Shown here: piece after piece, positions 44,641 through 56,737 of the stretch
Numbering within the stretch: position 1 is the first letter of the stretch
Layout: every line of letters begins with the position of its first letter
From: Polytrichum commune
Taxonomy: Eukaryota; Streptophyta; Polytrichopsida; Polytrichales; Polytrichaceae
Assembly (NCBI GenBank): GCA_950295325.1
Contig: OX485803.1
Span: 53,647,554-53,711,553 of the forward strand
Length of the DNA: 64,000 nucleotides
Reading direction: 5' to 3'
Notes under the pieces: model-generated
The model's database searches: none
Told to the model about the DNA's origin: nothing
What the model saw: only the letters and a program-made list of their open reading frames with translations
Position numbers and translations under genes: made by a program

Positions 44641-47600
44641 ATAATCCAAATGTAAGAAAAAATGGAGCAAAGTGGAAAACTGGATTTTACATGAGAGGTT
44701 GAATGTAACAAGGGAAATTTCTATATAACCTTCGTCGTCATGGGCAGATAGGGAAACACACCACTGTCAAAAATTGCTCCTTACACCGGCTATATTTATC
44801 TATCCATGGGTGTATATACCTCATATATCTATATTGGAAAGAGGTGTATATACCTCATAATATACGAGGCTTTACAAGTCGGTTGGAGCTTTATGAAGTC
44901 TATTTATTGAAAAGAGAACCCCCATACATGGAGGGCTGATTCATTTCAATCCCACTAGACTCATGTGGATTTTTCATACCCATTTTATGAGTTAAATTAT
45001 CTATCTATTTTTTGATACAAATGTTATGAAACTGTTACTTGCATTTTCACCTTCCCAGTGGATGAGTTTATGTAAGACATGACCATGAAGCTCCAACCTA
45101 CCAAGTTATTCATACTTTTGTGTGAACACCGAAACATGAGTTGAATGAGGAACATGATGGTGGCCTTTACTTAATTGTTTCCTTGTAAAACTTGGTTAAT
45201 CAAATCACCCATTCACTCTCTTCACCTAAGGTAAAAATACCATAACCCGTTAACCACCCTCTAGCTGTGCATTAGCCCGCCGTCATAATGGTGAAGCACC
45301 ATTACGAAAACCGATCATGGCTCGGCGGCAACTTCAATGCGTGTACACTTAGTTTAGCCAATGGGAGTCAAGTGTTAATGTACTCATGAGGTAACCGATT
45401 TAGGTGATGTTCTGTATAGAAATGTGGATTACTGTGTTCAGTGTAGGAAGAATATGATGAACAAGTAGGGATTTGGACAACTTTCCACTTTGAAAAATTA
45501 TAGCATTTTCTTGTATAAGACAAAAAAATAAAAAATGAAACAACTTGCATTCTTAATGAATCCTTCTTGTCTATCTTGGAAAATTATCTCATGATTGTCA
45601 AACCAAATCTTCAATGCGAACCACCTCATTTTCATGGGTTATGGTATTTCTACCTTAGTCGCATCTTTCAACTCTACTTTGAAGTGGTCCACAAAAGCAA
45701 AGGTAGTTGAAAATAGTAACCTACCCACACACTTAATAGACTTGAAACTTGGGATTGAAACGTTAGGAGGATATGTATAGTGCCACAAATTAACTCCTCA
45801 ATGCTTTTAGCATACTCATACGGATCGTGTATTCTCTCTTTGCATTGGATGATATGGAATCCTCAATGAACACTTTTCAAGTTACTTCAACCGGAGGTCT
45901 AGTTTTGTGTACTAGGGTTGAGATTCTTTAGGAGAAGTATGTGGACTATGCAAGCAATACTCAAAGTTGTTGACTCTCCGAGACCATCTAATGGTCTAGT
46001 CGCACTTGCTAGTTAAGGCTTTGGTAAGAATACGTAACCACTCAAATTACTTCTATTGTGTTTGCATTGTCCAGTTCAAAGAATCAGTGGACATATGAGG
46101 TAGCTAACCTATATGAGAGTTGATCAATCTCACAGCTGCACCACCTGGTTGAATTTAAGGTTTAGAATAAAAGTTATGAAACTAGAATTTAACTAACTAT
46201 TTGGACCTTGTTTTTTTGAAGAAGCCTTGACTCATCCATACCCCTAATGCTAACTAACTATGACCATGGATTAGCCTCATTTTTTTCTTGAATGCTTGCC
46301 TCTCATTGTCCCCAACTCTTTTTTGTTCCACTACAAGGGGGACCACTCTTTCTTACATCATCCTAAATGAGCAAACATCTTAAAACAATAAGTTATAATA
46401 TAATATCATTTTCAATGCTCAAATTTAGATACATAATGTTACTTAATCACTTTTATGAAACACAAATGGTGTTGTGCACAAAAATATAATATAACATAAT
46501 TAATGTCATGTTCAAAATGTGGACAAACTGAGCAAAACTTCGGTCGTTCAACCTTTGATCAATCGTAACTGGGATGTGCAAGCATGTGATCAGTTAGCTA
46601 GCATATTAGTAAGTTGATTTTCTCTAATATTGTTGACTAATTCTCCTAACTAGGTGTTACAGCCGGTTTAGCAATGAGTTTAGTTAGCTAAAATTTTGGT
46701 TAGCTAATATTTACTAACTCGCAAGTTAGCTACTTCTCTTAACTAGGTGGTGTGGCTAGCCCCTAAGTTGGTTACTCTTTGCATGTTCAAGTGGCCACCC
46801 CAAGGGCAAGCGTGAACATCAAAAGATTATGAAAAATTTGTTGGGAGATTCTTATTCATGGCTAGGGTTGGTTGTCCAACGGTTGGGAAGAAAGACAATC
46901 AAAAGAAACGAGGGTGGTACACTTTACCATTGACCATTTCTTTGCAAGGTGGCCATACACTTTATCATCAAAAGAGGCCAAATCACCACGTCTTTGCATT
47001 TAAGGGGTGAAATGTAAAACCCCCTTGCATTGTTTCCAATGGTAGGTGCGAACGAAGACTTTATGGGTTTTCAAGCCCAAATCTATGCCATAAAGAACAT
47101 GACTATCTTGTCGTGATATATGTTAGCTTCAAACCTACATTGATGGCGGATTCACACTTGCCGCATGGGGTGGACCTCTTTTGACCCTTGAAAATATATT
47201 TTCCATGTATTTTCCGCACTTGTGCCATGGGATGGCCTTGTCCTAAGTAGGTCCATGAATTTGGTGAAATACACCTAAGATACATGGGCCTTATGTGGTC
47301 AATCTTCTAAATCGGATGTCTATATATTGAGTGGTACATGGCAAGGTACGTAGCCAAGAATGGACACTAAAACGATAGTGTTACAATGAGATTGGACTAG
47401 GAGCTTATCTATGTCCCACCTAAGTGCAATGGTGAACACAATTGGGAGGGCCAATAAAGTTAGTTGTAAAGCATGGGGATGAACTAGGATCAAAATCCCC
47501 TAATGAGCCTTGGTTTGAGTGTAACCCCTTCAAGTTTTAGAGGTCAACACATTTTACCACATTGTAACACTATTATTTTACATTCTCACTTTCTTTGCCA

Positions 47601-48629
47601 CCTATGAGCACATGCATCTCCTTGCTCCTCTCATCACTTGTGTGCTATCCAAATAGAATCAAACTCGGGAACAAAAATTCATAATTTTCTCGAAGTTTTG
47701 TTGCCTAGAATAAAGAAAACAACTTCCCTCCTTGGTTTTTCTAAGGTCACTAACACAAGTGTTGGGAGTGGCAAATATATGAGATTCCTTTTGAAAAACT
47801 TGAGTTGGTCCGACTTTTGGTGACTTTTCAGTTAACTCTAGTGTGACTAGTTGAAGATTAAGAGTCCTCATGTTGAAACATGTACTCTTCTAATTTCTGC
47901 AACTCCATTCCAATTTTGAAACTTCAAATGAAGACATTTTTGTTACACAATTGTTTACTAGATGAGACAAACCATGAGCCAATCCATATATAGGCCATGT
48001 GCAGTTTTGTGCCATGTTGTGGGCACGAACAAAATGGCCACATATAGGACCCTTAAAATACTAGGGGGTACTATACCTTTAACCTTTAAATCATATATGT
48101 ACTATAAATAACTATCTTCAAGCCTAACCCATAGCTAAATTATGAAGTATTAGGGTTTAGGGTTTAGAAGTATATTCACTTTTCTTTATGTATTATTCAG
48201 ATAAAAAAATTAAACCTCTTAGTGCTCGATATCAAATGTTGGATGAACCTTCTATTTGTAGGAAGCTTGAGTGATAAGATACATATACTCAAAACCTACA
48301 TGAAATCAAAAACTAACATTATGTATCACTTTCATACATTTGAAAACTAACATTGTGTATCAAATATATGAATTTGATGCGTAGTTTTCATTTTAGGTTC
48401 AATGGTATTTTGGGTATTCTTACATTAACCCTTAAAATGACCAAAAGAAATGGAGACAAAAAAATGGGTAAAGTTACAAGTTTTTGGAGAAGCGAGTTGC
48501 CACTCATTCCATGTATAACATTCCTTTGGGCATGTTCAACATTGCTTCCTCCCTCCTTACACATTCATCGTCACGACTAAAAGTCTCTTTGATCCCATCA
48601 TGTACCTAAGGTAGAAGTGCATAATTCAA
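44641..48629. other. Gene-poor AT-rich DNA
   Basis: No frame longer than about 75 codons and no recognisable domain. Near 46.6-46.76 kb GTTAGCTA/TTAGCTAA words recur in both orientations, suggesting a decayed inverted repeat. A two-unit telomere-like GGGTTTAGGGTTTA lies at about 48152. Confidence 0.5.
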
Positions 48630-48870
48630 TTACTTATCTCAATTGGACACCTAGATTTAAGTGGTGTGTGACTAACAAACAGACACCAAAACATATGTAA
48701 TTAAAAAAGAGTGGAATGTGTGAATCATTCGAGGCTCAATAGTCAACATAAGTGGGGGGAACCTATATGACTAATGAATGAGCACAACATTCTTCACTCT
48801 GAGGATGATCAAAGATATTCACGAGCTCCATAAAACATAAGGAAAGTTGCTATGGCCTTCATAACATCAC
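48630..48870 (-). repeat. Dispersed AGGTCCCCC-type repeat, inverted copy
   Basis: Read on the minus strand it follows the order seen at 4375: GAGCTCGTGAATATC, AGAGTGAAGAAT, CATATAGGTTCCCCCC, TTATGTTGACTATTGAG, TTTTGGTGTCTGT and AATCTAGGTGTCC. It ends close to the element at 48883. Confidence 0.5.
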
Positions 48871-48882
48871 TCAACCTACTAA

Positions 48883-49386
48883 GGGCCCCTTCACACACAA
48901 GCCAAGAGCTGTGACCATGAACTTGTGAGAGCCCAAAAGAAAGTGGTCCAAAGGATGTCCCAACAAACCTCCAAAATCATGTAGTGTGGTCATGGATCCT
49001 CAAGTGTAGTGTAAAGTCATATGTGACTAGACCCTCAACTAGTTATTATTTCAATGAATTTCTATTCATGCAGGTCCTCGCACATGATAAAATAGAATTA
49101 ATCAATGGTTGTGAGCGTTTAGAGTGTCGTGGTCTCCTGGTTTTGTGTTAGGCCTACCTCCAAGAGGTGGTTTTTGGAAATAGTCCAAGTGACCATGAAA
49201 CATGATCCATTTGATGCCATGTAGGAAGGAATCCATGTGGACTTTACATCCATCTTGCATTCACATATTCCGTTGGTCCCTCAAGCGTAGTGCAAAGTGA
49301 ACTTGGACCAGCTCCACCTTTTCCACCAATGAGAGTGCTTGAAGTGTATTGGTCACGGGCTCTCAGTCTCATGTGTGAAGTGGCCC
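48883..49386 (+). mobile_element. PIF/Harbinger-type MITE with TAA duplication (504 bp)
   Basis: It begins GGGCCCCTTCACACACAAG and ends CATGTGTGAAGTGGCCC, flanked by TAA (48880-48882 and 49387-49389). The interior aligns with 60608-61047 over about 440 bp at high identity, for example ATTGTGAGAGCCCAAAAGAA-like, CTCCAAAATC.TGTAGTGTGG, CCAAGAGGTGGTT and AGTCCAAGTGACCATGAAAC. It is non-coding. Confidence 0.78.
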
Positions 49387-49429
49387 TAAGCATGCTCCTT
49401 ATTTCTATAAGAGGCAGGCTAGTGCCGAG

Positions 49430-49652
49430 CTACACTAAATATTGTATTTAATGTCACCTACTATTTGAAATTACGTAATGCTATAACTATTTATTGTAAA
49501 TGTCAGTTTTTGCCAACAAAGATCGAATTTGTTGTTTGGAGATGATAGAACATTAACCTCTTAACTTAGTAAAGAATCACATCAATAATAAAAAGATATA
49601 GCATGGTGTAACTCCAAATAGTGCGTGACATTAAATACAATATTTGGTGTAG
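49430..49652. mobile_element. CACTAAAT-terminus MITE, copy 3 (223 bp)
   Basis: The ends CTACACTAAATATTGTATTT and AAATACAATATTTGGTGTAG are inverted repeats with one mismatch over the first 20 bp. The interior resembles the elements at 49878 and 53305. Confidence 0.72.
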
Positions 49653-49729
49653 TGAAGCCCAACCTTTAAATGTAGACTTGTATTCCCAGGGTTGACTGCA
49701 TACCAAATTAAACAAATCAAAGAGACTGG

Positions 49730-49857
49730 ACAATCTGACGTGGCAGCCAGCTAAGCTAGCACGATGGCATGCAGGCGTGCATTCCATATGGAAACAATCT
49801 GACGTGGCAGCCAGCTAAGCTAGCACGATGGCATGCGGGCGTGCATTCCATATGGAA
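49730..49857 (+). repeat. 64-bp tandem duplication, two units
   Basis: ACAATCTGACGTGGCAGCCA opens both units (49730 and 49794), and they differ at a single base (GCAGGCG versus GCGGGCG). Each ends with the palindrome CCATATGG. The near identity indicates a recent event. Confidence 0.9.
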
Positions 49858-49877
49858 AAAATAATGAGGAATGGTAT

Positions 49878-50105
49878 TACACTAAAGATTATATTTAGTG
49901 TCACTTCCTATTTGGAGTTAGGCAATGTTGTTACCATCAACTGTAAAATATCTCATATTCTACCAATGAATGTCAAATTGGTTGTTTGAACATTATAGAA
50001 CATTCAAAATTTTACTTGGTTAAAAAGTACATCAATAGTTAAAAGATATAGCACCGTGTAACTCCAAGTAGTAAGTGACACTAATATATAATCGTATTTA
50101 GTGTA
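49878..50105. mobile_element. CACTAAAT-terminus MITE, copy 4, partly duplicated
   Basis: It runs from TACACTAAAGATTATATTTAG to CGTATTTAGTGTA. Its right two-thirds is repeated downstream: units 49951-50131 and 50132 to about 50310 (period 181) share TACCAATGAATGTCAAATTG, GAACATTATAGAACATT and AAGTACATCAATAGTTAAAAG. The duplication therefore carries two right termini and one left terminus. Confidence 0.75.
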
Positions 50106-50744
50106 CCTCTGGTTGTAAAAACCCACTTATATCTCATGTTTTACCAATGAATGTCAAATTGGTTGTTTGAACATTATAGAACATTAACAATTTTACTTGG
50201 TAAAAAAGTACATCAATAGTTAAAAGATATAGCACCATATAACTTCAAGTAGTAAGTGACACTAAAATATCGTACTTAATGTACCTCTGGTGAGAAAAAC
50301 CGACTTGGTTGTCACTCTTGCATGGTATATAATACTTAGACTTGTTCATTTTGCAAAGGCAGCCCAACATAAGCGGGGGAATTATTCTCTAAAATTCCCA
50401 AGACTAGGGGAACAACACCTTAGTGTTGATTCGAATCTACTACCATTTCTTACTAATCGTGGGTTTTATATTGTACGATAAGTACCTAGGTTGGCCGGAA
50501 AAAGTAACCATTTTAAGACCCATCTACCTTACCATGATTCTTTGGGAAAGCAAACATGTAACTAGATCTTGTTGATGAAGAATGTTATTATGTTGGTCAC
50601 AACTTTTGGAATCTTTTGGGGTTAAAAAGACAATTAAAAAGTAAAAAGTAAAAATAAAAATATCATTTTCCTGAGTCTGTTGTAATTAACTGCGACATCC
50701 TTGGATTCTAGCCTACAAATTAGGAACCAATCTTTAGGTGCCCC

Positions 50745-51085
50745 AACTACACTAAAGAGTCCTCTTACTATGGGTCTCATTACCTTTCTAGAGCCCACAC
50801 TAATTCTCGTGATGCGAATTAATGTGAGACACAACAATTTTTCAACCCACACTAATTTCTATTACAAAACTAGTGTGGGTCACAAAATTGATGTGGGTGA
50901 TTGATTCAGTTTGTGCTACCTTTGTCCTATAGCTAATATTTAGTGTGTTGGGCAGAAGTCTTCGTGAAGACTCATGGGAAAACCCAAGGTCTTGGACCCA
51001 CATTGATTCCACCTTGACTAAAAGATCAATGACATGGGCCATGTTAATTTTCCGTGCTAGTTTTTTCCACCCACACTTAGTGTAG
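50745..51085. mobile_element. Possible CACTAAAT-terminus element, copy 5 (341 bp)
   Basis: It begins AACTACACTAAAG and ends CTTAGTGTAGT. Within it, CCCACACTAAT and its inverse alternate several times near 50795-50900. The body does not resemble the other copies, so assignment rests on the termini alone. Confidence 0.45.
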
Positions 51086-51373
51086 TAGTGTGATAGGCTA
51101 CAAAAAGTAGGCTTGTACTCAAAAAAATTGAGATTCTCCAAGTGTGAGAGAGTCCTTGAACGAACTTTGAGAGCCATGACTCAAGAGGACTAAGGTAGAT
51201 GGCTCTTAAATGGTTACTTCTTCTCATTAGCCCATTTCTCTTGGGATATGAAACATGCGATTAGTACCACATGGCTATGAAATCCAAATTGAGGTTGTCG
51301 CCACTTTCCTCATGATTTTAGAGTTCATTTGAATATCTTATTTATTTACATATTAAAGATTATTGTAGAATGA

Positions 51374-51774
51374 CAAGTTTCCATGTAGGCCGCTCACCCA
51401 CCAAATTCTAGTGTGTGAATAAGGACAAACCCGTCCAAATGTAGAGGGAATCTAGTGGGGTAGGGTACGTGTGTGCCAACTAGCTACTCTCGTCTTCTGA
51501 AATCTAGGCCCACCTACTAATCTCCTCCTCCTCCAAGTCAAACCCTCCTCCTAAAACGGGTCTTCAATCCTTTCGTGGCCGGCATTTGTAAGTTAAAGAT
51601 TCTTTGCTAGGACGTAGGGAAGCCTAACATCACGTGTCTATGGCCCTCCACATTCTAGTGGCCTGCCATGATGTGGTTGGATGGTGGCTTCTGTTTAACT
51701 ACATGCAAAAAGCTCTGACCCACTCTTTTCTAGAATTTACTGGGCGAGCGGCTTACATATATGGAAACTCACCC
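51374..51774. mobile_element. Relative of the 32381 MITE, inverted (about 400 bp)
   Basis: The right end GCTTACATATATGGAAACTCACCC and the left AAGTTTCCATGTAGGCCGC mirror each other and match the ends at 32381-32724; the outermost bases on the left are lost. The block GAATAAGGACAAACCCGTCC is the complement of GTTTGTCCTTATTC in that copy. It directly abuts the next element. Confidence 0.65.
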
Positions 51775-51778
51775 TCAA

Positions 51779-52153
51779 GGCCAGTTCACATGGGGTCCCA
51801 AGTCCCACTCATGTTAGCAAGTCCCAACATGAATTCAAAATCCCAACTTTTGAGCCTCAAGAAATCATAAAAATAACATTAATTATCATTAAAGTTGGAT
51901 CTTGAATTTTCATGCAAAAACATTCACGAGACTTGTGTTGACAGTTGGGTCTAGCATTTTGTTCGACCCAACTCTCAACACAAGTCCTGAGCCTCACCTC
52001 CAAACAATGGTGCCATGTAGACATCCACGTCATGCCTTGGGACTCAGGGCTTGGGACCATGTGTGAAGTGGTAAGTCTCAACTTCCATGCTCTCAATGGC
52101 TAAGATTGCATGGATTGACCTGAAGTGACTTGAGAACTCGTGTGAACCGGTCC
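51779..52153 (+). mobile_element. MITE, partner of the 2600 copy (375 bp)
   Basis: The ends GGCCAGTTCACA and TGTGAACCGGTCC are imperfect inverted repeats, with CAA before and TAA after. The interior matches 2600-2977 in the same orientation. A homopolymer C run of about 12 follows just after at 52158. Confidence 0.6.
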
Positions 52154-52156
52154 TAA

Positions 52157-52443
52157 GCCCCCCCCCCCCCTCCCACACACACACACAATTATGTTGACCA
52201 TTGAGCCTAGAATAGCTATTTGACCATGTGGTCAAATCTCTTTTAACCACGTGTCTTATTGAAATCCAATTGTTTAAACCAAACCTAACCACTCGCATAT
52301 AAGTGCCTGAATAATCAAGACAAGTAATTAAAAGTAGGTGCATCTTTCCTCAACTTGAAGCTAGCTAGTTGTAGGCCCTAATTATCACCCACAAACAAGG
52401 TATCGGAAGTTAATTCTCCCACAAAGTGCAAGGAATCTACTCC

Positions 52444-52479
<36 letters not shown>

Positions 52480-53304
52480 AATTCATTCAATCACCGTTTG
52501 ACAAAATAGGAAGGAGCATTGAAGTCCGAGATGCTCCGATTAGGGAACTTGAGAACGCTTAATCATGATCATCATGCGGATCTAAAATCACAAAGCTTAG
52601 TCAAAAAAGGAGGCTCATGTCCCGAGTATGACGACACCATTTTCTCCTCGCTCGCTTTTTGACATTCGAAGTCTCGGCTCTCGACGACATTAACTAGCTA
52701 GCTAGGCATGCTTGTGAGTTGTGACGAGGCATCTATGGTTGAAGGTGGGAAGAAATTTGGAGAGACCGGAAGTAATTTAGAAAGATGGGGATTCATGTCA
52801 TGAGAGTTGGGAAATCATGAATGTCTATATCGTAGTTTTACTTTGCGATGACTCGGCATGCGGAAGTGAGCATGTGTGTACTTTAGTTAGAAGGCTTGTA
52901 AGTAGTCTTGAAGTTATTAAGAGAAAGGACCGGAAGAAATAAAAATGGAGACTCATCACCCGACGCGCGTAGAGATATTGCTAGCTTGCTTCCCACAAGC
53001 GAGGGGATCTCACACACTAAGAAGCACATCGAAATGAATGAAATGAAATGAGATTCATTTCAAAGTCCGGGGAAGTCGCAAAAGGTCAATGGGACTGAAA
53101 GTACAAAAGGAGGGTTTCAAACTGGTTAATCTCTAGAGTGGCGGAGTGCGGTAGCCTTTGTGCAATAGAGGTTGATGTTAAATGTTGGTCTAACTTTGAG
53201 TGTCCACGAGGCAACGAATCACGTGTCAAGTGAGGACTTTAAGACCAAGAAGTTGTGATTAGCAACTAATTAGGTAATCAAGGCATACTTAGGGTATGTT
53301 TTAC
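52157..53304. other. Intergenic with (CA)n microsatellite
   Basis: A (CA)n run of about 16 repeats lies at 52447-52478. A forward relic of the dispersed repeat covers 52180-52280. The more mixed-composition stretch at 52.5-53.25 kb has no long frame. Confidence 0.55.
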
Positions 53305-53672
53305 ACTACACTGAAATTATCCCCATTAGTGCGTGTTATTATTCGGAGTTACGGAGTGCAATAACGTCTTACTCAAGAGTTCAATTTTTACTAGCGAAAC
53401 TTCATTAGGTTGTTTAAACATTATAGAACATAAATGACTTTGCTTGGTAAAATGTTACACTCTCATTAAACAATTATAGCATTGCGTAACTCCGATGAGT
53501 AACACACATGAATTATATAGTTTTATATACAAATATATGATTACATCAACAGTAAAAAGATACAGTGTCTTGTAACTCCAAATAGTAAGTGACACTAAAT
53601 ATCATATTTAGTGTACACTAAATATCATATTTAGTGTACACTGCATATGGTATTTAGTGTCACATGCATAAT
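53305..53672. mobile_element. CACTAAAT-terminus MITE relics with a palindromic repeat
   Basis: One degenerate copy runs to about 53520 (TACACTACACTGAAATTAT, TAACTCCGATGAGTAACAC). Next to it, CACTAAATATCATATTTAGTG occurs twice in immediate succession (53594 and 53615 regions), followed by a third half. This looks like element termini joined head to tail. Confidence 0.6.
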
Positions 53673-53944
53673 AATGTCACTTACCCTATTTTTGGGCACA
53701 TCCTAGGTTACACTATGGATCAAAAAATTCATCATTAGTGTCACCTCATTACACTTGGCATTCAACTTCGCTTACTCATAGCTTCGCATGAGTATGTTCA
53801 ATGGTGTTATGAGGCCTATGCCTATGATGCACAATGGTCTACAAGTTGACTAAAGTTTACACAAATGACAGTTGCCATTAGTATGCTCAAGAACATCTTC
53901 CTATTGCATACTAAAATATAAACACGTGGCACTTGCCATTTAAG

Positions 53945-54300
53945 GTTCTATGTGGGTCTTATTTGATTCATTTTAGATGTCCTTCAACTTCTACCAATTA
54001 GATTTTAAATAAAAAAACTCGTGTTGCATCAACAAATCTATGATGAAACATATGCAAAAACCAAATTGCAGATCAAACCTCCCGTGATTAAGTCATGGTT
54101 ATTGGAAGTGCATGTTTGTTGATTTCTTAATTGGATGCATAGGTCCTCCCAATTGTGTTCATTGTTGAGTGTAGAATAATTATTAATATTTGAAGATGTA
54201 GTCCAAGCTCTTTTGAACACGTGTTGTTATGATGATTGCTCTTTGATCTCAATGAACCACATACCAATCAAATCTAGGGTCCTATTAAGAAAACAAGCCA
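53945..54300 (+). repeat. Direct repeat, left copy (pair with 54965)
   Basis: Shares TTTGATTC.TTT, CTTCTACCAATTAGATTT, GTGTTGCA, GAAGTGCATGTTT.TTGATT-like, GCATAGGTCC.CCCAATTGT and AACACGTGT blocks with 54965-55320, 1.02 kb away. Both are longer members of the dispersed repeat first listed at 4375. The pair flanks the element at 54650. Confidence 0.6.
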
Positions 54301-54649
54301 CTTGAAACCATTCTACCTTATGCTCAATAAAATCTTCCCCCTATATACCAAAACACAACATTGTCATCTCAAGTATCCCAATGTGCTACGCTAACTACCA
54401 TGATGTAACTTAACATTTCAAATTGAAAAGCTACTTATGCTAACAAATAGTATCAAGTGAAACTTTGGGACCTCTAGGCATCCAGTTAGGCCCTTCATGA
54501 ATAGTGTACATTACACTAAATGCCATAAATAGTGGAGTGATTTTGACTTTTCTCTCTATTAGAATGAATGCTTATGAAATAATATGGTGGAGACCAATGA
54601 CAAAGGCCCGTCCTCAAACTATATGGATGTAGATTAAAACCCACCTCAA

Positions 54650-54960
54650 GGGTTAGTTACATGCATTGGGGCCGAAATAATAGAATCTCCGAAATCAAGT
54701 GAGCATGTTGATGGAGAGCATAAATCTGGACCTACAAAGTTTACACTAGGGTCTAGGTCCAAGGTATGAGAAAATGAAGTGGTGCTAATTTGGCACCACT
54801 TCATGGCAAACCTCAACAGTCCCAACTCAAGAAACACTCCTCCTAGTTTGAGAAACCACTCTTCAAAGCTTGGGTCCATTTCTCAACCCAAAGTACGGTC
54901 CATGCAAAATTGTTTTGGATCCCAAGTTTCTTGGACCTGGATCCTAGTATAAACCCACCC
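54650..54960 (+). mobile_element. Short relative of the 3529 PIF/Harbinger MITE (311 bp)
   Basis: The right end GTATAAACCCACCC, followed by TTA, is the same as at 4187. The interior shares AATGAAGTGG with CACCA, TTTGAGAAACCA, AGCTTGG.TCCAT and TTTTGGATCC. The left end GGGTTAGTTACATGCA is degenerate. Confidence 0.65.
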
Positions 54961-54964
54961 TTAA

Positions 54965-55320
54965 GGTATGTGGGAGTTATATTTGATTCGTTTATCATGT
55001 TCTCCAACTTCTACCAATTAGATTTACACAACAAACCATGTGTTGCACTAGCAAGTCCACAATGAAGCATCAACAAAAACTAGACCTCCCATGATTTTGG
55101 TATGGTCATCAAAAGTGCATGTTTACTGATTCCTTAATTGAATACATAGGTCCTTCCAATTGTCATGTTCACTATTGAGTGTGAAAGACATAATAAAGTC
55201 TGAAGGCATAACCCAATCTCATTTAAACATGTATGTTTATGGTATTTGTTCTTTGATCCTCACCTAATCACACACCAATCAAACATAGGCGTCCGATCAT
55301 AAAAAATAACCGAATAACAC
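54965..55320 (+). repeat. Direct repeat, right copy
   Basis: Partner of 53945-54300 with the same order of blocks. Divergence is spread along its length, so the duplication is old. Confidence 0.6.
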
Positions 55321-55540
55321 CCACATACCTTAATGACAATGTAACCAACATCCTTACAATTCTCCTGCTCTACACATAATAATAATAACCAAACAAAGAA
55401 ACTGCCAATAGCTCTGCATGTGGCTGAGTACAGAAGTCATTCATTAATTACGTGTGAAACAAAGTGTCCTGTGTGACTTTGGTAGCAAATTTGGTGTTTG
55501 GGAGGAAGGGACAAATGGGCTCGTACTCCTGCAACTTCTA

Positions 55541-55796
55541 GAGAGAGAGAGAGAGAGAGAGAAGAATTATCGTATACGAGCATACCTCTCATTCATCCAA
55601 TGTAAATAAAGCTATGAAATAGTATGCAGTTCGGAGTTTTTTTTTTAAGTTGTTTTCACAACGTAATCAATTTTTTAAGATTCCAGTTTAGTCTACTGTA
55701 GGTCATGTGAGATGAATTGGCGACAGACCTGGAAGGGGTCGAGTTTTAGGTGGGATAGATGAGAGGTATGCTCATATACGATAATTCCCTCTCTCC
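55541..55796. mobile_element. TIR element with (GA)n end (256 bp)
   Basis: It begins with (GA)n, then GAATTATCGTATACGAGCATACC. It ends with the inverse GGTATGCTCATATACGATAATTC followed by CCTCTCTCC, giving inverted termini of about 40 bp with few mismatches. A partial copy (GGGAAACTTTCATATTTTAAC, CATACCTCTCATTCATCC) lies near 61065-61110. Confidence 0.7.
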
Positions 55797-56737
55797 TACA
55801 CCCCTAGCCTTTCTCTTGAAGAAGACTCTAGTTCACCATAAAGGTAATAACTTGTTATGAAGATCGACTATCGATCGTTGTTGATTCATCTCAATTGGGT
55901 CTCATCAAAGTTATCGTAGAAAGGACATGGTCTATGACTGGGTCCCAATGTTGATTTAGAGTGCCATATATACTGGGTTTCAAAGTTTAGATGGAAAGTG
56001 TGGCAATAGGGGTTTGGCTCTAAACAGGCCCTAACCTGGCTACCACCGAGGCATGTCAAGGGCCTGAGCTAGTGGTGCATTTCTTTTTAATTTATTTTGA
56101 AATACACATTTTAAAATACTTGAAATTTTTTGAGGCATTTTTATGTTTTTAATTGTAAATTCACGACTACAGTCAGTCTAGGCCAGTAGGGCAACTATAA
56201 ACATGCTCCATTTGTTCCATATTACTATATAGCATTAGTACATTCAAACTCAATGGCAGTGTCTGAGCCTTGAGTGGTGCCACACGAACTAAATATACTA
56301 GAATACATAACGCACCACATGGCACACCGGACAAGTCATGAATGGTGGTTTGCATTTGCAATGTCTTCATTCTTGTATCAATACTTGGGTGGAGAAAAGC
56401 TCAAAGAACTTATCATAGAAGAGGGGAATGTTTTCGACAATGATTTGCCATAAAGGACCTCACTGATTGATGTCTTTGATGATTTTTAAAGACAAAATAT
56501 TAAAAAACAAAATAATAATAATATTTTCTAATGCCGCCTCCAACCTCTAGAATAAAAAATGCAACACTAGCCTGAGCTTATAGGTGGGATTGTTAGGTGC
56601 CCTGAGCTTGTCAACAATGGCTCTCCAAGCCAACTAGGCTCTCAATGCAAGCCACCTAGGCTCAAGGGAAGTTGCCACATCACATGCGCCACGTCAACCT
56701 GCCACAAAGCTCTTCCTTCCCATAGACCAACAACTAA

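Noticed and set aside
53945-55320. Complete LTR retrotransposon
   Set aside because: The direct repeats lack TG...CA ends and a primer-binding site, and the 0.66 kb between them holds only a MITE.
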